From assembly GCA_965262015.1 (NCBI GenBank), contig OZ253494.1:1178001-1242000 (forward strand): 64,000 nt of DNA, read 5' to 3'. Shown here one piece after another: positions 26,822 to 35,667 of this stretch. The notes beneath the pieces were generated by a model that was not told where the DNA came from, ran no database searches, and was given only the letters and a program-made list of their open reading frames with translations. The DNA comes from G965262015 sp965262015 (GTDB taxonomy: Bacteria > Spirochaetota > Leptospiria > Turneriellales > CBDBES01). The position numbers and the translations under genes were made by a program. Each line of letters starts with the position of its first letter. Within the stretch, counting starts at the first letter, position 1.

Positions 26822-27808
26822 TTATGGCCAGTACTTCATTAAATAAGATAAAAATTTATAAAAAATAATATTTTGGTTTCCATAAATGGTATTATGGTGT
26901 TTAGTACGTAATTCCATAAAAAAATATTGTATGATAGTTGCAATGGTAAGCCGATTCTCTTTGGATCGATTGGGTATATGTATAGGGCCTATGGACGGCA
27001 ACATCCCTTCTACAAGATTATCTCTAATGGAATAGTAAAGAGGCATAAATGTTAGTATAAGGATCTCATTTTGTATTTCTATGGTTTCTTTGGGGAATGC
27101 TATTTTCAATGATTTTATGCCCAATTGATTAAAAACAAGAAAATCTTTTTGGTGAAATACTAACCTATCCATATTATCTATGAGACGCTGATCCCATTTT
27201 TTATCACATACCTGCTGGTAAATAGGTTTGTGTTCATAACCACTTAAATGCCAAAATCGTTTCCATGGTTCTGGCGAGACAAGGGACGGATCCCATGTTT
27301 GTACATAAGGCATCTGGATACACCGTGATAAAATGGTATCCTTGACAACTGTATGATCTTCTGCTGATAATATAAAATGTGTTTGTGGGGGCGGTTCTTC
27401 CAATAATTTTAGTAAGGCTGTTTCCGCTTCATCTCCAATATAGCTGATATCAGAAAAGTAAACAAATCTTTTATCATGCTTATATGGAGAATAAATCGCA
27501 AAAGTCTGTTGCAGGTGTCGAATTGTATTATGTTCTAAAGCGTTAGACTTACCTATTTTGATTGTTTTAGCTTTAAAGTAATAAAAGTCAGGATTCCCAT
27601 TATCTGTTAATATTTTTCGCAAATTATTTGTAGCAATGGAATCTATTTCTTGCTCTTTAGTCTTGTATAGCTCTTGTAGGATATAATCCAATAGCCATTT
27701 TTCTTTATGAGGGCTTTGTGGGCCAGTGAATAAAACAGTTTTAGGCCATCCATTTTGTATAAAATGTTGTGTCATAGTTTCACCAACACTAGATAATTGA
27801 GTGGCCAT
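26822..27808 (-). CDS. holB: DNA polymerase III delta'-like clamp-loader subunit
   Basis: A 328-aa AAA+ protein. The Walker A position is degenerate ('FTGPQSPHKEKWL'), as is usual for delta', while 'RFVYFSDISYIGDEAETALLKLLEEPP' supplies the Walker B region and the family-typical 'LLKLLEEPP', and 'SRCIQMPY' the sensor/SRC motif. In the clamp loader, delta' is the stator that helps load the beta sliding clamp. The zinc-binding Cys set of many delta' and gamma subunits is not evident. It lies eight bases upstream of the FAD oxidoreductase gene, in the same run. The C-terminal third is too diverged to assign. Confidence 0.8.
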   Translation of the reverse strand: MATQLSSVGETMTQHFIQNGWPKTVLFTGPQSPHKEKWLLDYILQELYKTKEQEIDSIATNNLRKILTDNGNPDFYYFKAKTIKIGKSNALEHNTIRHLQQTFAIYSPYKHDKRFVYFSDISYIGDEAETALLKLLEEPPPQTHFILSAEDHTVVKDTILSRCIQMPYVQTWDPSLVSPEPWKRFWHLSGYEHKPIYQQVCDKKWDQRLIDNMDRLVFHQKDFLVFNQLGIKSLKIAFPKETIEIQNEILILTFMPLYYSIRDNLVEGMLPSIGPIHIPNRSKENRLTIATIIQYFFMELRTKHHNTIYGNQNIIFYKFLSYLMKYWP

Positions 27809-27831
27809 ATATGGTATTGTGCACTACACTA

Positions 27832-28755
27832 CTAAGAATATACTGGTGTAAGCCACTTATGATATTCTTGATTTGCACCTGTAACAATATTAAAAAAGTA
27901 ATCTTGGATTTGTTTAGTAATTGGGCCAATGGAGGGTGATATAGTATGCCCATCAATATGTTTGATCCAGGCAATCTGCACTCCCGTGCCAGAGAAAAAA
28001 GCTTCTTCACAACTGTATAGCTCTGTTCTAACCACCTTACGTTCTTCTATGGTAATATTCATTTTTTTGGCGATATGTATTACCATGTTTCGCGTGATAC
28101 CTTCTAAAATAGATGAAGAGATATCAGGAGTAATAAGTGTATTATCTCTCACAAGAAAAATATTTTCAGCTGAACCTTCACATATATTCCCATGAATATC
28201 TAGAAATAATGCTTCGTCGTAATTGTGTCGCACTGCCTCAGATTTCGCCAATGCTGAATTCAAGTATCCGGCAGACGCCTTAGAGCGAATAGGTATCTGG
28301 TTATCACTTATACGTACCCAACTAGATATACATATATTTAAACCTTTATTTACATCTAGGTAGTCATTTAATGGGATGGCATAGAGAGAAAACTCATCTT
28401 GCACGTTCTGCATCACAGGTGTTAATTCATAGGACGATTTGTAGACGATAGGTCTAAGATAAACATTACTTTCCCAATTAGATTTTTGCAAAATAGATAA
28501 GGTAATATCTATTAAATCGTTTACCGTATATTCTAGGGAAAGTCCCAAAATTTTTGTGGAGCGTATGAGACGTGTATAGTGTGCAACTATTTTTAACAAG
28601 AACAATTGTTCCTGTTCAGCATTCCAGTAGCCCCGTATGCCACCAATGCACGCTGTTGCATACTGTAAAGCATGGGTTTGTATATTGACTTTTGCCTCAG
28701 ATAATAAGGTTATTTTACCTTCAAACCAACAATATGTATCTAGTTGATCTCGCAT
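27832..28755 (-). CDS. ilvE: branched-chain amino acid aminotransferase
   Basis: A fold-type IV PLP aminotransferase that interconverts branched-chain amino acids and their 2-oxo acids. The 307-aa protein has 'ALQYATACIGGIRGYW' at the N-terminus, the PLP-lysine region 'SKASAGYLNSALAKSEA' (about 160), 'GNICEGSAENIFLV', 'SSILEGITRNMVIHIA' and 'ELYSCEEAFFSGTG' near the C-terminus. These match IlvE of normal length. A D-amino acid or 4-amino-4-deoxychorismate lyase role is less likely given the 'GSAENIF' and 'GT' blocks. No ilv biosynthesis genes are nearby. The gap to holB is 23 bases and to rpmF 75 bases. Confidence 0.9.
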   Translation of the reverse strand: MRDQLDTYCWFEGKITLLSEAKVNIQTHALQYATACIGGIRGYWNAEQEQLFLLKIVAHYTRLIRSTKILGLSLEYTVNDLIDITLSILQKSNWESNVYLRPIVYKSSYELTPVMQNVQDEFSLYAIPLNDYLDVNKGLNICISSWVRISDNQIPIRSKASAGYLNSALAKSEAVRHNYDEALFLDIHGNICEGSAENIFLVRDNTLITPDISSSILEGITRNMVIHIAKKMNITIEERKVVRTELYSCEEAFFSGTGVQIAWIKHIDGHTISPSIGPITKQIQDYFFNIVTGANQEYHKWLTPVYS

Positions 28756-28830
28756 ATAATCTTTAAAACACTCTATACATCCAAGGCCATAAGTGATAGA
28801 TACAGTATCACATAGCAGAGAGAACGTATT

Positions 28831-29028
28831 TTAACTTTCTTTTGCTATCTTAACTTTAGGGGCAATAAACAATATACCTTTGTAATGACCACAATCAGGA
28901 CAAACACGATGTGGTATGCCATAAGTACCACACTGTGGGCAAGGCCTTAGGTTAGGTTTGCCAATTGCATGATGTGATCGCCTACTACGTTTACGATGCA
29001 GTGAAGTTTTTCTTTTTGGTACGGCCAT
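28831..29028 (-). CDS. rpmF: 50S ribosomal protein bL32
   Basis: A 65-aa basic protein starting 'MAVPKRKTSLHRKRSRR', the invariant bL32 N-terminus. A zinc-ribbon follows, formed by 'CPQCGTYGIPHRVCPDCG'. An upstream in-frame start at 29061 would add eleven residues not found in the family, so the ATG at 29028 is preferred. It is transcribed towards ilvE. The usual plsX/acpP neighbours of rpmF are not here. Confidence 0.96.
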   Translation of the reverse strand: MAVPKRKTSLHRKRSRRSHHAIGKPNLRPCPQCGTYGIPHRVCPDCGHYKGILFIAPKVKIAKES

Positions 29029-29187
29029 ATCCCAGATATCTAATCCTTTATCATAGCACACACCGTCAAATTTATTTTTATATTATGGTGGGATTAGGTT
29101 GTGGCGTCAAATCTGGTTCTGGACAATTTAAGGTATTCATAAGCCATCCCTCTTAAAAATATTAAAAGTAAGAAGAACGACCAATGA

Positions 29188-29292
29188 AAATTTATTACAA
29201 ACGATGGATATTTATCAGAAAATATGAGTTATAGAAAAATAGCTCAAAAAATAAACATATTAAAGTCTGCTATCTCTTATGAGATAAGATAA
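29188..29292 (+). pseudogene. relic of an IS30-like transposase helix-turn-helix
   Basis: A 34-codon frame reads 'LSENMSYRKIAQKIN' and 'KSAISYEIR' before a stop. This matches the N-terminal helix-turn-helix of IS30 transposases ('SxREIAxxLxRSxSTISREIRRN'). No start codon and no DDE core remain. The following 150 bases contain no alignable transposase blocks. The gap between rpmF and the next gene (29029-29506) is otherwise empty except for the hairpin at 29462-29498. Confidence 0.65.
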
Positions 29293-29461
29293 AATCAAAT
29301 CAATCAATGACATATATGCACAATACCTTACTGAAAAGAACGGAAAATAAGGCCTTTGATTGCTAAAAACAGCTCTAAATTTCCATGTAACGAATTTTCT
29401 AGTAAAGTTTTTTTCTATCAGGACGAATTCTATATGAATATATAATCGCCGTACGACTCTG

Positions 29462-29498
29462 AACCTTCAGGTTTTTTTATAAGCCTGAAGGTTTTTTT
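29462..29498 (+). terminator. Rho-independent terminator hairpin
   Basis: A perfect 10-bp stem (AACCTTCAGG with CCTGAAGGTT) encloses a 12-base loop and is followed by a run of T on the plus strand. The sequence GGTTTTTTTATAAGCC occurs twice, once in the loop and once after the stem. It faces away from the IS30 relic. On the minus strand no T run follows the stem, so it is not obviously the terminator of the ABC gene at 29507. Confidence 0.7.
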
Positions 29499-29506
29499 AT
29501 AAGCCA

Positions 29507-31312
29507 TTATTTCTTCAATAAGTTTGTTGCCATTAGTAGGCTTTTGGTATACTCCTCTTGTGGCTCATTAAACACCTGTTCTACCTCACCCTGCTCAATA
29601 ATTTGCCCCTTACGCATAAAAGCTACTTCATCTGCCATATACTTAACAATATGGAGATCATGTGTAATCATTAAGTAGGTCAAACAAAATTGCCTTTGCA
29701 GTTTATCCAAAAGATTTAAAATTTGTGATTGGATAGAAACATCCAATGAGCTTGTAATCTCATCACAGATAATAAACTTAGGTTTCAGTATAAGTGCCCG
29801 TGCAATGGCTATTCTTTGTTGTTGTCCACCTGAAAATTCATGTGGGTATCGATTTTGCATGAAGCTATTTAAGCCAACAGCCTCTAAAGTTTTTTGGATG
29901 GTCTGATCTCTTTCTTTCTTCTCTTGAGACTTGAAATGTACGAGTAAAATTTCTGATAACATGCTATAAATAGTTCTGCGGGGATTTAGTGAAGAATAAG
30001 GGTCTTGAAAAATTATCTGATTTTGCTGTCTAAATAATGGTAGCTTGTATTCTGTTGGATTCATCCCATGAAAATATATTCCTCCAGTTGTTTGATGATT
30101 GAGATTGAGTATGCTACGTGCTAATGTAGTTTTACCAGAACCTGATTCTCCCACTATAGCAAATGTACTTTCTTTTTTAATCTTAAAACTTACATTACGT
30201 ACGGCATGTACATATTCAGATTTTTTTCTAAAAATATAGTTTTTTTTAGGATAACGTACATCTAAGTCTTCTATCGTTAGATAGTAATCCATTTGGAGTA
30301 TTTTATTGGGACGAGCTTCTAGAGGAGGTTGAACTATAGTTCGTGAGTTATTGTTATTTTCTTCTTCATACATTAAGCAAGCCACTGACTGTCCATCCTG
30401 AATTTTATGGTACTGAGGTGTATGGACATTACATTGGGATTTACTAAAATAGCATCGATCACTAAAGTCACAACCTATGGAGCGATATTGTGCAATATTG
30501 GGTATACTACCTGGTATGGTATGTAAGTAATATTCTCTTTGATTATCTCGAGGAAGAGAAGCCAATAGCGATTTTGTGTATGGGTGTTTAGGTAACTGGA
30601 ATACTTGTTTAATAGGGCCACTTTCCACAATTTTACCTGCATACATAATATAGACATGGTTAGCAAAATTTTCTACTAAGGGTAAATCATGTGAAATAAA
30701 TAAAATTGCAGTACGATATTTCACTTGCAATTTTTTTAATAGTGATAAGATACTACTTTGTGTAGTTACGTCTAATGCAGTGGTTGGCTCGTCTGCAATT
30801 AGTATGGAGGGGTTGCATGAAATAGCGATAGCTATCATTGCCCTTTGTCTCATCCCACCGGATAGCTGATGTGGATAAGAGTGGAAAATCCTTACGGGAT
30901 CATCCATGTGTACATCTTTCAATAGTTCAATTGCTCGTGCATATGCCATTATAGCATCTGTCTTGTCGTGGTATCGTATACTCTCCGTAATTTGAGTACC
31001 AATTGACAGGATAGGGTTTAGGCTTTTCATAGGGTCTTGGGAAATCATAGCAATATGCTTTCCTCGTATACGTTGTAATTTTTCTTGGGATAAAGATAAT
31101 AAATTTTGGTTATGAAATAAAATTTCTCCTGTAAGGGTTACTTGAGGGTATTGGGGCATAAGGCGTAAGATTGATAGTGCTGTCATACTCTTTCCAGAGC
31201 CTGATTCTCCAATTAGAGCAACCGTATCACCTTCATCTATCTGTAAAGAGATACCCCGTATTACAAATCCACTTTGATCAAAATGGGCATATAAATTATC
31301 AATTATTAGCAT
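29507..31312 (-). CDS. oligopeptide/dipeptide ABC transporter, fused two-domain ATPase
   Basis: A 601-aa cytoplasmic subunit that powers peptide or nickel-type import. It holds two complete ATPase domains, equivalent to DppD and DppF joined, as in YejF or GsiA. Domain 1 has Walker A 'GESGSGKSM', signature 'LSGGMRQR' and Walker B 'ILIADEPTTALD', and ends in the Opp C-terminal domain with Cys-rich 'CDFSDRCYFSKSQC'. Domain 2 has 'GESGSGKTT', 'FSGGQQQR' and 'FIICDEITSSLD'. I placed the start at the ATG 31312, where homologues begin; the frame is open to 31387. A permease is found 10 kb away (41153). No binding protein or second permease is in the window. Confidence 0.88.
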   Translation of the reverse strand: MLIIDNLYAHFDQSGFVIRGISLQIDEGDTVALIGESGSGKSMTALSILRLMPQYPQVTLTGEILFHNQNLLSLSQEKLQRIRGKHIAMISQDPMKSLNPILSIGTQITESIRYHDKTDAIMAYARAIELLKDVHMDDPVRIFHSYPHQLSGGMRQRAMIAIAISCNPSILIADEPTTALDVTTQSSILSLLKKLQVKYRTAILFISHDLPLVENFANHVYIMYAGKIVESGPIKQVFQLPKHPYTKSLLASLPRDNQREYYLHTIPGSIPNIAQYRSIGCDFSDRCYFSKSQCNVHTPQYHKIQDGQSVACLMYEEENNNNSRTIVQPPLEARPNKILQMDYYLTIEDLDVRYPKKNYIFRKKSEYVHAVRNVSFKIKKESTFAIVGESGSGKTTLARSILNLNHQTTGGIYFHGMNPTEYKLPLFRQQNQIIFQDPYSSLNPRRTIYSMLSEILLVHFKSQEKKERDQTIQKTLEAVGLNSFMQNRYPHEFSGGQQQRIAIARALILKPKFIICDEITSSLDVSIQSQILNLLDKLQRQFCLTYLMITHDLHIVKYMADEVAFMRKGQIIEQGEVEQVFNEPQEEYTKSLLMATNLLKK

Positions 31313-31430
31313 TCCAGAGAAACTAATTAAGTGATTTACGGTAAACGTCAACATATTTATGGTGTGTAACTCCTCTTTCTCGTGCAAATGGGATGTGTCT
31401 CTATTTTACACGGATTTGGAGTTTTGTATA

Positions 31431-32870
31431 ATGAGTTCCCAACTAGATACTTTACATTCTTCCCTGGGTCAGGATTATCAATATGGTTTTTCTACTGATG
31501 TAGAGAATGATGCTCTACCTATAGGATTAAATGAAGATATTATACAGGCTTTATCTGAACGCAAAAATGAACCAGCATTTATGTTAGATTGGCGATTAGA
31601 TGCATTTCGTAAATGGCAAACAATGAAAGAACCGCACTGGGCCCATCTACATTATAAACCAATTGATTACCATAACATATGTTATTATTCTGCTCCTAAA
31701 AAAAAACTTAATAGTTTAGATGAAGTGGATGCAGAAGTACTAGATGCATTTAACAAGTTAGGCATACCTTTAGAAGAGCAGAAGGCTCTATCGGGTGTTG
31801 CCGTGGATGCGGTGTTTGATAGTGTATCTGTTGGCACCACTTTTAAAGATAAGCTTGCCAAACAAGGCATTATTTTTTGTTCTTTTTCTGAGGCTATTCA
31901 AGACCATATGGAGCTAATCCAAAAATATATGGGTTCTGTTGTACCTGTTAAGGATAATTTTTTTACTGCTCTGAATTCTGCTGTTTTCAGTGATGGCTCA
32001 TTTTGCTATATACCTAAGGGGGTGAGATGCCCAATGGAGTTATCTACTTACTTTAGAATTAATGCGGCTAATACAGGACAATTTGAAAGAACCCTTATCG
32101 TAGCAGATGAAGGTAGTTATGTTAGTTATCTTGAAGGTTGTACAGCTCCTCAACGAGATGAAAACCAGTTACATGCGGCAGTGGTAGAGCTGGTTGCTTT
32201 AAAAGATGCCACGATTAAATACTCTACTGTACAAAATTGGTACCCTGGCGATAAGAACGGTCGGGGAGGCATTTATAATTTTGTTACAAAACGAGGCCTA
32301 TGTGAAGGTAAAAATGCAAAAATCTCTTGGACACAGGTTGAAACGGGTTCTTCTATTACATGGAAATATCCTAGTTGTATATTGCGTGGTGATAACTCTG
32401 TTGGTGAGTTTTACTCTGTTGCACTATCAAACCATTGTCAACAAGCTGATACAGGTACTAAAATGGTGCACCTTGGCAAGAACACCAAGAGTGTTATTAT
32501 TTCTAAGGGTATTTCGGCAGGGAGGGGGCAAAACTCTTATCGTGGTATGGTTAAAATTGGTACAAATGCTCATAACTCCCACAATTATACACAGTGTGAT
32601 TCTTTAATACTAAGCAATACATGTGGTGCAAATACATTTCCTTATATCGAGTCTTGTAATTCTAGTGGTATTATAGAACATGAGGCATCTGCGTCTCGTA
32701 TTAGTGAAGATCAACTATTCTATTTACAACAACGTGGTTTTGATCGAGAAGAAGCAATCTTATTAATTATTAATGGTTTTTGTAAGCAAGTATTCAAAAA
32801 ACTACCTATGGAATTTGCTGTTGAAGCCCAAAAATTATTAGCAATCAGTTTAGAAGGAGCAGTAGGATAA
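31431..32870 (+). CDS. sufB: Fe-S cluster assembly scaffold SufB
   Basis: Core of the SufBCD complex on which Fe-S clusters are built. The 479-aa protein has the family blocks 'YKSEP'-like 'SERKNEPAFMLDWRL', 'FSDGSFCYIPKGVRCPMELSTYF', 'YLEGCTAPQRDENQLHAAV', 'STVQNWYPGDKNGRGGIYNFVTKRG' (each seen in short pieces) and C-terminal 'HEASASRISEDQLFYLQQRG', including the conserved Cys of 'EGCTAP'. The start at 31431 has GGAG ten bases upstream; the frame is open back to 31359. It heads an operon sufBCDUT and is divergent from the ABC ATPase gene, with about 118 bases between them. No Fur- or IscR-like site was recognised there. Confidence 0.96.
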   Translation: MSSQLDTLHSSLGQDYQYGFSTDVENDALPIGLNEDIIQALSERKNEPAFMLDWRLDAFRKWQTMKEPHWAHLHYKPIDYHNICYYSAPKKKLNSLDEVDAEVLDAFNKLGIPLEEQKALSGVAVDAVFDSVSVGTTFKDKLAKQGIIFCSFSEAIQDHMELIQKYMGSVVPVKDNFFTALNSAVFSDGSFCYIPKGVRCPMELSTYFRINAANTGQFERTLIVADEGSYVSYLEGCTAPQRDENQLHAAVVELVALKDATIKYSTVQNWYPGDKNGRGGIYNFVTKRGLCEGKNAKISWTQVETGSSITWKYPSCILRGDNSVGEFYSVALSNHCQQADTGTKMVHLGKNTKSVIISKGISAGRGQNSYRGMVKIGTNAHNSHNYTQCDSLILSNTCGANTFPYIESCNSSGIIEHEASASRISEDQLFYLQQRGFDREEAILLIINGFCKQVFKKLPMEFAVEAQKLLAISLEGAVG

Positions 32871-32872
32871 AT

Positions 32873-33619
32873 ATGTTAAATATTTGTGATCTGCACGCTA
32901 CTATCCAGGATCAAGTTGTTCTTAAAGGCCTTAACATAGAAGTAAAACCTGGTTCTATACATGCAATCATGGGACCCAATGGTTCTGGCAAGAGTACTTT
33001 TAGTAAAGTTTTGGCAGGTAATCCAGATTATGAGGTTACACAGGGGACGGTCTCATACTGCGAAAAAGATTTATTAGAGTTACCTACTGAAGAACGTGCT
33101 AGAGAAGGTCTCTTTGTTGGTTTTCAGTATCCCGTAGAAGTGCCTGGCGTAAATAATATGTATTTTTTAAGGTCTGCTTGTAATACCATTCGAAAATATC
33201 GCAAACAGCCTGAAATAGATGCCGTTAGTTTTTTAACTCTTGCTAAAGAGAAACTGAAATTACTGGGTATGTCAGAAGAATTAATCTATCGTTCACTAAA
33301 TGAGAACTTCTCTGGTGGTGAAAAAAAACGTAATGAAATTTTACAATTGTTATTGTTAGAACCTAAATTAGCTCTTTTAGACGAAATTGATTCAGGATTG
33401 GATATTGATGCTCTCCAATATATAGCCAAAGGTATTCATGAATTTCATTCCGAACATACTGCTGTTATATTAATAACGCACTATCAGCGGATATTAAGTT
33501 ATGTGGTGCCTGATTGTGTTCATATTATGGTGGATGGTCGTATAATTGAAACTGGGGACAAGACCCTTGCGTTAGAAGTTGAAAAACATGGTTATGCCAC
33601 TCGTGGACTCGTTGCCTAA
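32873..33619 (+). CDS. sufC: Fe-S cluster assembly ATPase SufC
   Basis: The ABC-type ATPase that drives conformational change in SufBCD. The 248-aa protein has Walker A 'GPNGSGKST', 'FVGFQYPVEVPGV' (the SufC-specific Q-loop region), signature 'NFSGGEKKRNEILQ' and Walker B 'LALLDEIDSGLDIDAL', with the switch His in 'LITHYQRIL'. Its start lies two bases after the sufB stop. There are no membrane segments, as expected. Confidence 0.97.
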   Translation: MLNICDLHATIQDQVVLKGLNIEVKPGSIHAIMGPNGSGKSTFSKVLAGNPDYEVTQGTVSYCEKDLLELPTEERAREGLFVGFQYPVEVPGVNNMYFLRSACNTIRKYRKQPEIDAVSFLTLAKEKLKLLGMSEELIYRSLNENFSGGEKKRNEILQLLLLEPKLALLDEIDSGLDIDALQYIAKGIHEFHSEHTAVILITHYQRILSYVVPDCVHIMVDGRIIETGDKTLALEVEKHGYATRGLVA

Positions 33620-33650
33620 ATGTTAAGTCTAAGAGTTTCTTTTTATTGTC

Positions 33651-34907
33651 TTGTTAGTCGTGTTATCTAATTCTTTATTCCAAGGAAAAGAGTTGGCGGA
33701 ATCCCTCCTTCAACATCATGTATTACCCACTAGAAAAGATGATTTATGGCGTTATTCTGGTTTTTCTCGTGAATTTGATGTACCTTCACCTACACTTTCA
33801 TCCGAGACGAATAGTGTAATTACTTCTCTTCCAACTACACTAATACCTAATCAATACCAGTTATGTTTTTATAATGGTTGTTACCATCAAGGAAATAGCG
33901 TAGTATCAGATACGTTGGGTAATGATATTTTACATTTCTCAGCGGCAAACCTATCTGAAGAACAACAAAAAAAATATTTACCATATTACGATAATAATCC
34001 TACAGAAGAAAAACATAATTTTTTTTCACTATGGAATATAGCTAAATGGGAAGATGGTTTAATTCTACACGTCCCTACTGGTTACCATGCCAAAGAAATA
34101 GTATATTTGTCTTTTTTGACTGCAGTATTATCAGAAAATAGCTGTGCAATGCGAAATACAATTATTCTTGATGAAAATTCATCATTAGTTATAGTTGAAG
34201 ATCATGTGAGTTTGTCTTCAGCACGATATTTTAAAAATATTTCCACTAAAATTATATTAAAGCGTGGTGCAAAACTTAAACGCTATGTTGTTTCCAGGGA
34301 ATCACAGAACACATCTTGTTTACTGTCAACAGATGTAGAGTTGGAGGGCGAAACTAACTTGCAGTCGTATGATCTGTTCTTAGGTAACCCTATATTACGC
34401 AATGAGATACAGGTATCGATGCTTCAGCCCAATGCGAATTGTGAGCTATACGGTTTATATCAAGGATATGAGAACCAGCAAATTGATCACGCTATAGAAG
34501 TTCACCATAAGTGTCGTAATACGTCTAGTTTGCAGTGTTATCGTGGTATTTTACATGATGAAGCTAGTGGTGCTTTTACAGGGAAAGTGTATATTCATAA
34601 GGATGCTTCAGGTTGTCGTGCCTCTCAAACTCATAAAGCTATCTTGTTGTCTGATGCAGCAAAATCCTATGCACGTCCACAGTTAGAAATTTATAATGAT
34701 GATGTAGTTTGTTCTCATAACGCTACCACAGGTTATTTGGATCCAGATAGTTTATTTTATTTACTTTCCCGTGGGCTTAATCTTGATGCTGCTAAAAAAA
34801 TATTGGTATCCGCTTTTTCAGATTTTATTTTATCTTGCATAGATAATGAATTAATTTATAAGCAAATATACCTTTTATTTAATTCACCAGAGGTTGCAAA
34901 TGACTGA
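33651..34907 (+). CDS. sufD: Fe-S cluster assembly protein SufD
   Basis: Partner of SufB in the scaffold complex. The 418-aa protein is most similar to the family in its C-terminal half: 'HHKCRNTSSLQCYRGILHDEASGAFTGKV' (read in pieces) and 'LLSDAAKSYARPQLEIYNDDVVCSHNATTGYLD', which includes the conserved His and the 'C-S-H-x-A' block. The N-terminal 'RKDDLWRYS' block is also typical. No ATG is available; the frame starts at TTG 33651, or at GTG 33660, 31 to 40 bases after sufC. An ATG at 33620 belongs to another frame that stops quickly. The end overlaps sufU by eight bases. Confidence 0.93.
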   Translation: MLVVLSNSLFQGKELAESLLQHHVLPTRKDDLWRYSGFSREFDVPSPTLSSETNSVITSLPTTLIPNQYQLCFYNGCYHQGNSVVSDTLGNDILHFSAANLSEEQQKKYLPYYDNNPTEEKHNFFSLWNIAKWEDGLILHVPTGYHAKEIVYLSFLTAVLSENSCAMRNTIILDENSSLVIVEDHVSLSSARYFKNISTKIILKRGAKLKRYVVSRESQNTSCLLSTDVELEGETNLQSYDLFLGNPILRNEIQVSMLQPNANCELYGLYQGYENQQIDHAIEVHHKCRNTSSLQCYRGILHDEASGAFTGKVYIHKDASGCRASQTHKAILLSDAAKSYARPQLEIYNDDVVCSHNATTGYLDPDSLFYLLSRGLNLDAAKKILVSAFSDFILSCIDNELIYKQIYLLFNSPEVAND

Positions 34908-35352
34908 TATAAGCTACTTGTATCAAGATATTATTATGGATCACGATAAGAATCCTCATAATTTTTTTGAGATGGCTAATTATACACATAAGGCCAATGG
35001 TTACAATCCTCTATGTGGTGATAAATATACTATTTACTTATGTGTTCATGAACAGGTAGTAAAAGAGATAAGCTTTCAGGGTATAGGTTGTGCTATATCT
35101 AAGTCATCGGCTTCTCTGATGACCGACCTACTTGAAGGCAAAAGAGTGGAAGAAGTAAACAGATTAGTGGATCAGTTCCATGACATGCTATTGAAAGATA
35201 ATGCATTAGATGAAAAGACAAGCCAGGACCTGGGCGTAGCAGTGGCTTTATCTGGTGTAAAACAATTTCCCATACGTCTTAAATGTGCAACACTGGCTTG
35301 GCATGCGGTTAAAGCAAGCATAGACGGCCAAACGGAGGCTTCAACAGAATAA
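34900..35352 (+). CDS. sufU: SufU-type Fe-S assembly / sulfur-relay protein
   Basis: A 150-aa member of the IscU/SufU fold. The three Cys positions are 'NPLCGDK', 'GIGCAISKSSASLM' and 'RLKCATLAWHAV', with the long SufU-type insert between the last two. These Cys and the Asp bind zinc and accept sulfur from the desulfurase SufS in Firmicutes-type SUF systems. AGAGG seven bases upstream supports the ATG at 34900 over a TTG at 34894. The gene overlaps sufD by eight bases. The usual neighbour sufS is missing from this operon. Confidence 0.93.
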   Translation: MTDISYLYQDIIMDHDKNPHNFFEMANYTHKANGYNPLCGDKYTIYLCVHEQVVKEISFQGIGCAISKSSASLMTDLLEGKRVEEVNRLVDQFHDMLLKDNALDEKTSQDLGVAVALSGVKQFPIRLKCATLAWHAVKASIDGQTEASTE

Positions 35353-35353
35353 T

Positions 35354-35665
35354 ATGGAACAAAATACATTACAAGATAAAATCATCTTAGCATTGAAGAC
35401 ATGTTATGACCCTGAAATACCTGTTAATATTTATGATCTAGGTTTGATTTATGATATTGCATTAAATCAAGACAATGTAGTTGTAATACAGATGACACTT
35501 ACCTCGCCCAATTGCCCTTCTATTGAAAGTTTACCAATGGACGTACGTGATGTAGTGGCCTCAGTAGATGGAATTAAAAGTGTTGATATTGATTTAGTAT
35601 GGGAACCTCCTTTTTCACAAGATATGATGTCAGATGAGGCTAAGTTAACATTGGGTCTTTTATAG
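35354..35665 (+). CDS. sufT: SufT / MIP18-family Fe-S maturation protein (DUF59)
   Basis: A 103-aa protein with the DUF59 pattern 'CYDPEIPVNIYDLGLIYD', 'MTLTSPNCPS' and 'VDIDLVWEPPFSQDMMSDEA', matching SufT and PaaD-like Fe-S maturation factors that help deliver clusters to target proteins. The single Cys in 'SPNCPS' is conserved in the family. Its ATG follows the sufU stop after one base, and the next gene starts two bases after its own stop, so it is deep in the operon. Confidence 0.92.
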   Translation: MEQNTLQDKIILALKTCYDPEIPVNIYDLGLIYDIALNQDNVVVIQMTLTSPNCPSIESLPMDVRDVVASVDGIKSVDIDLVWEPPFSQDMMSDEAKLTLGLL

Positions 35666-35667
35666 GC

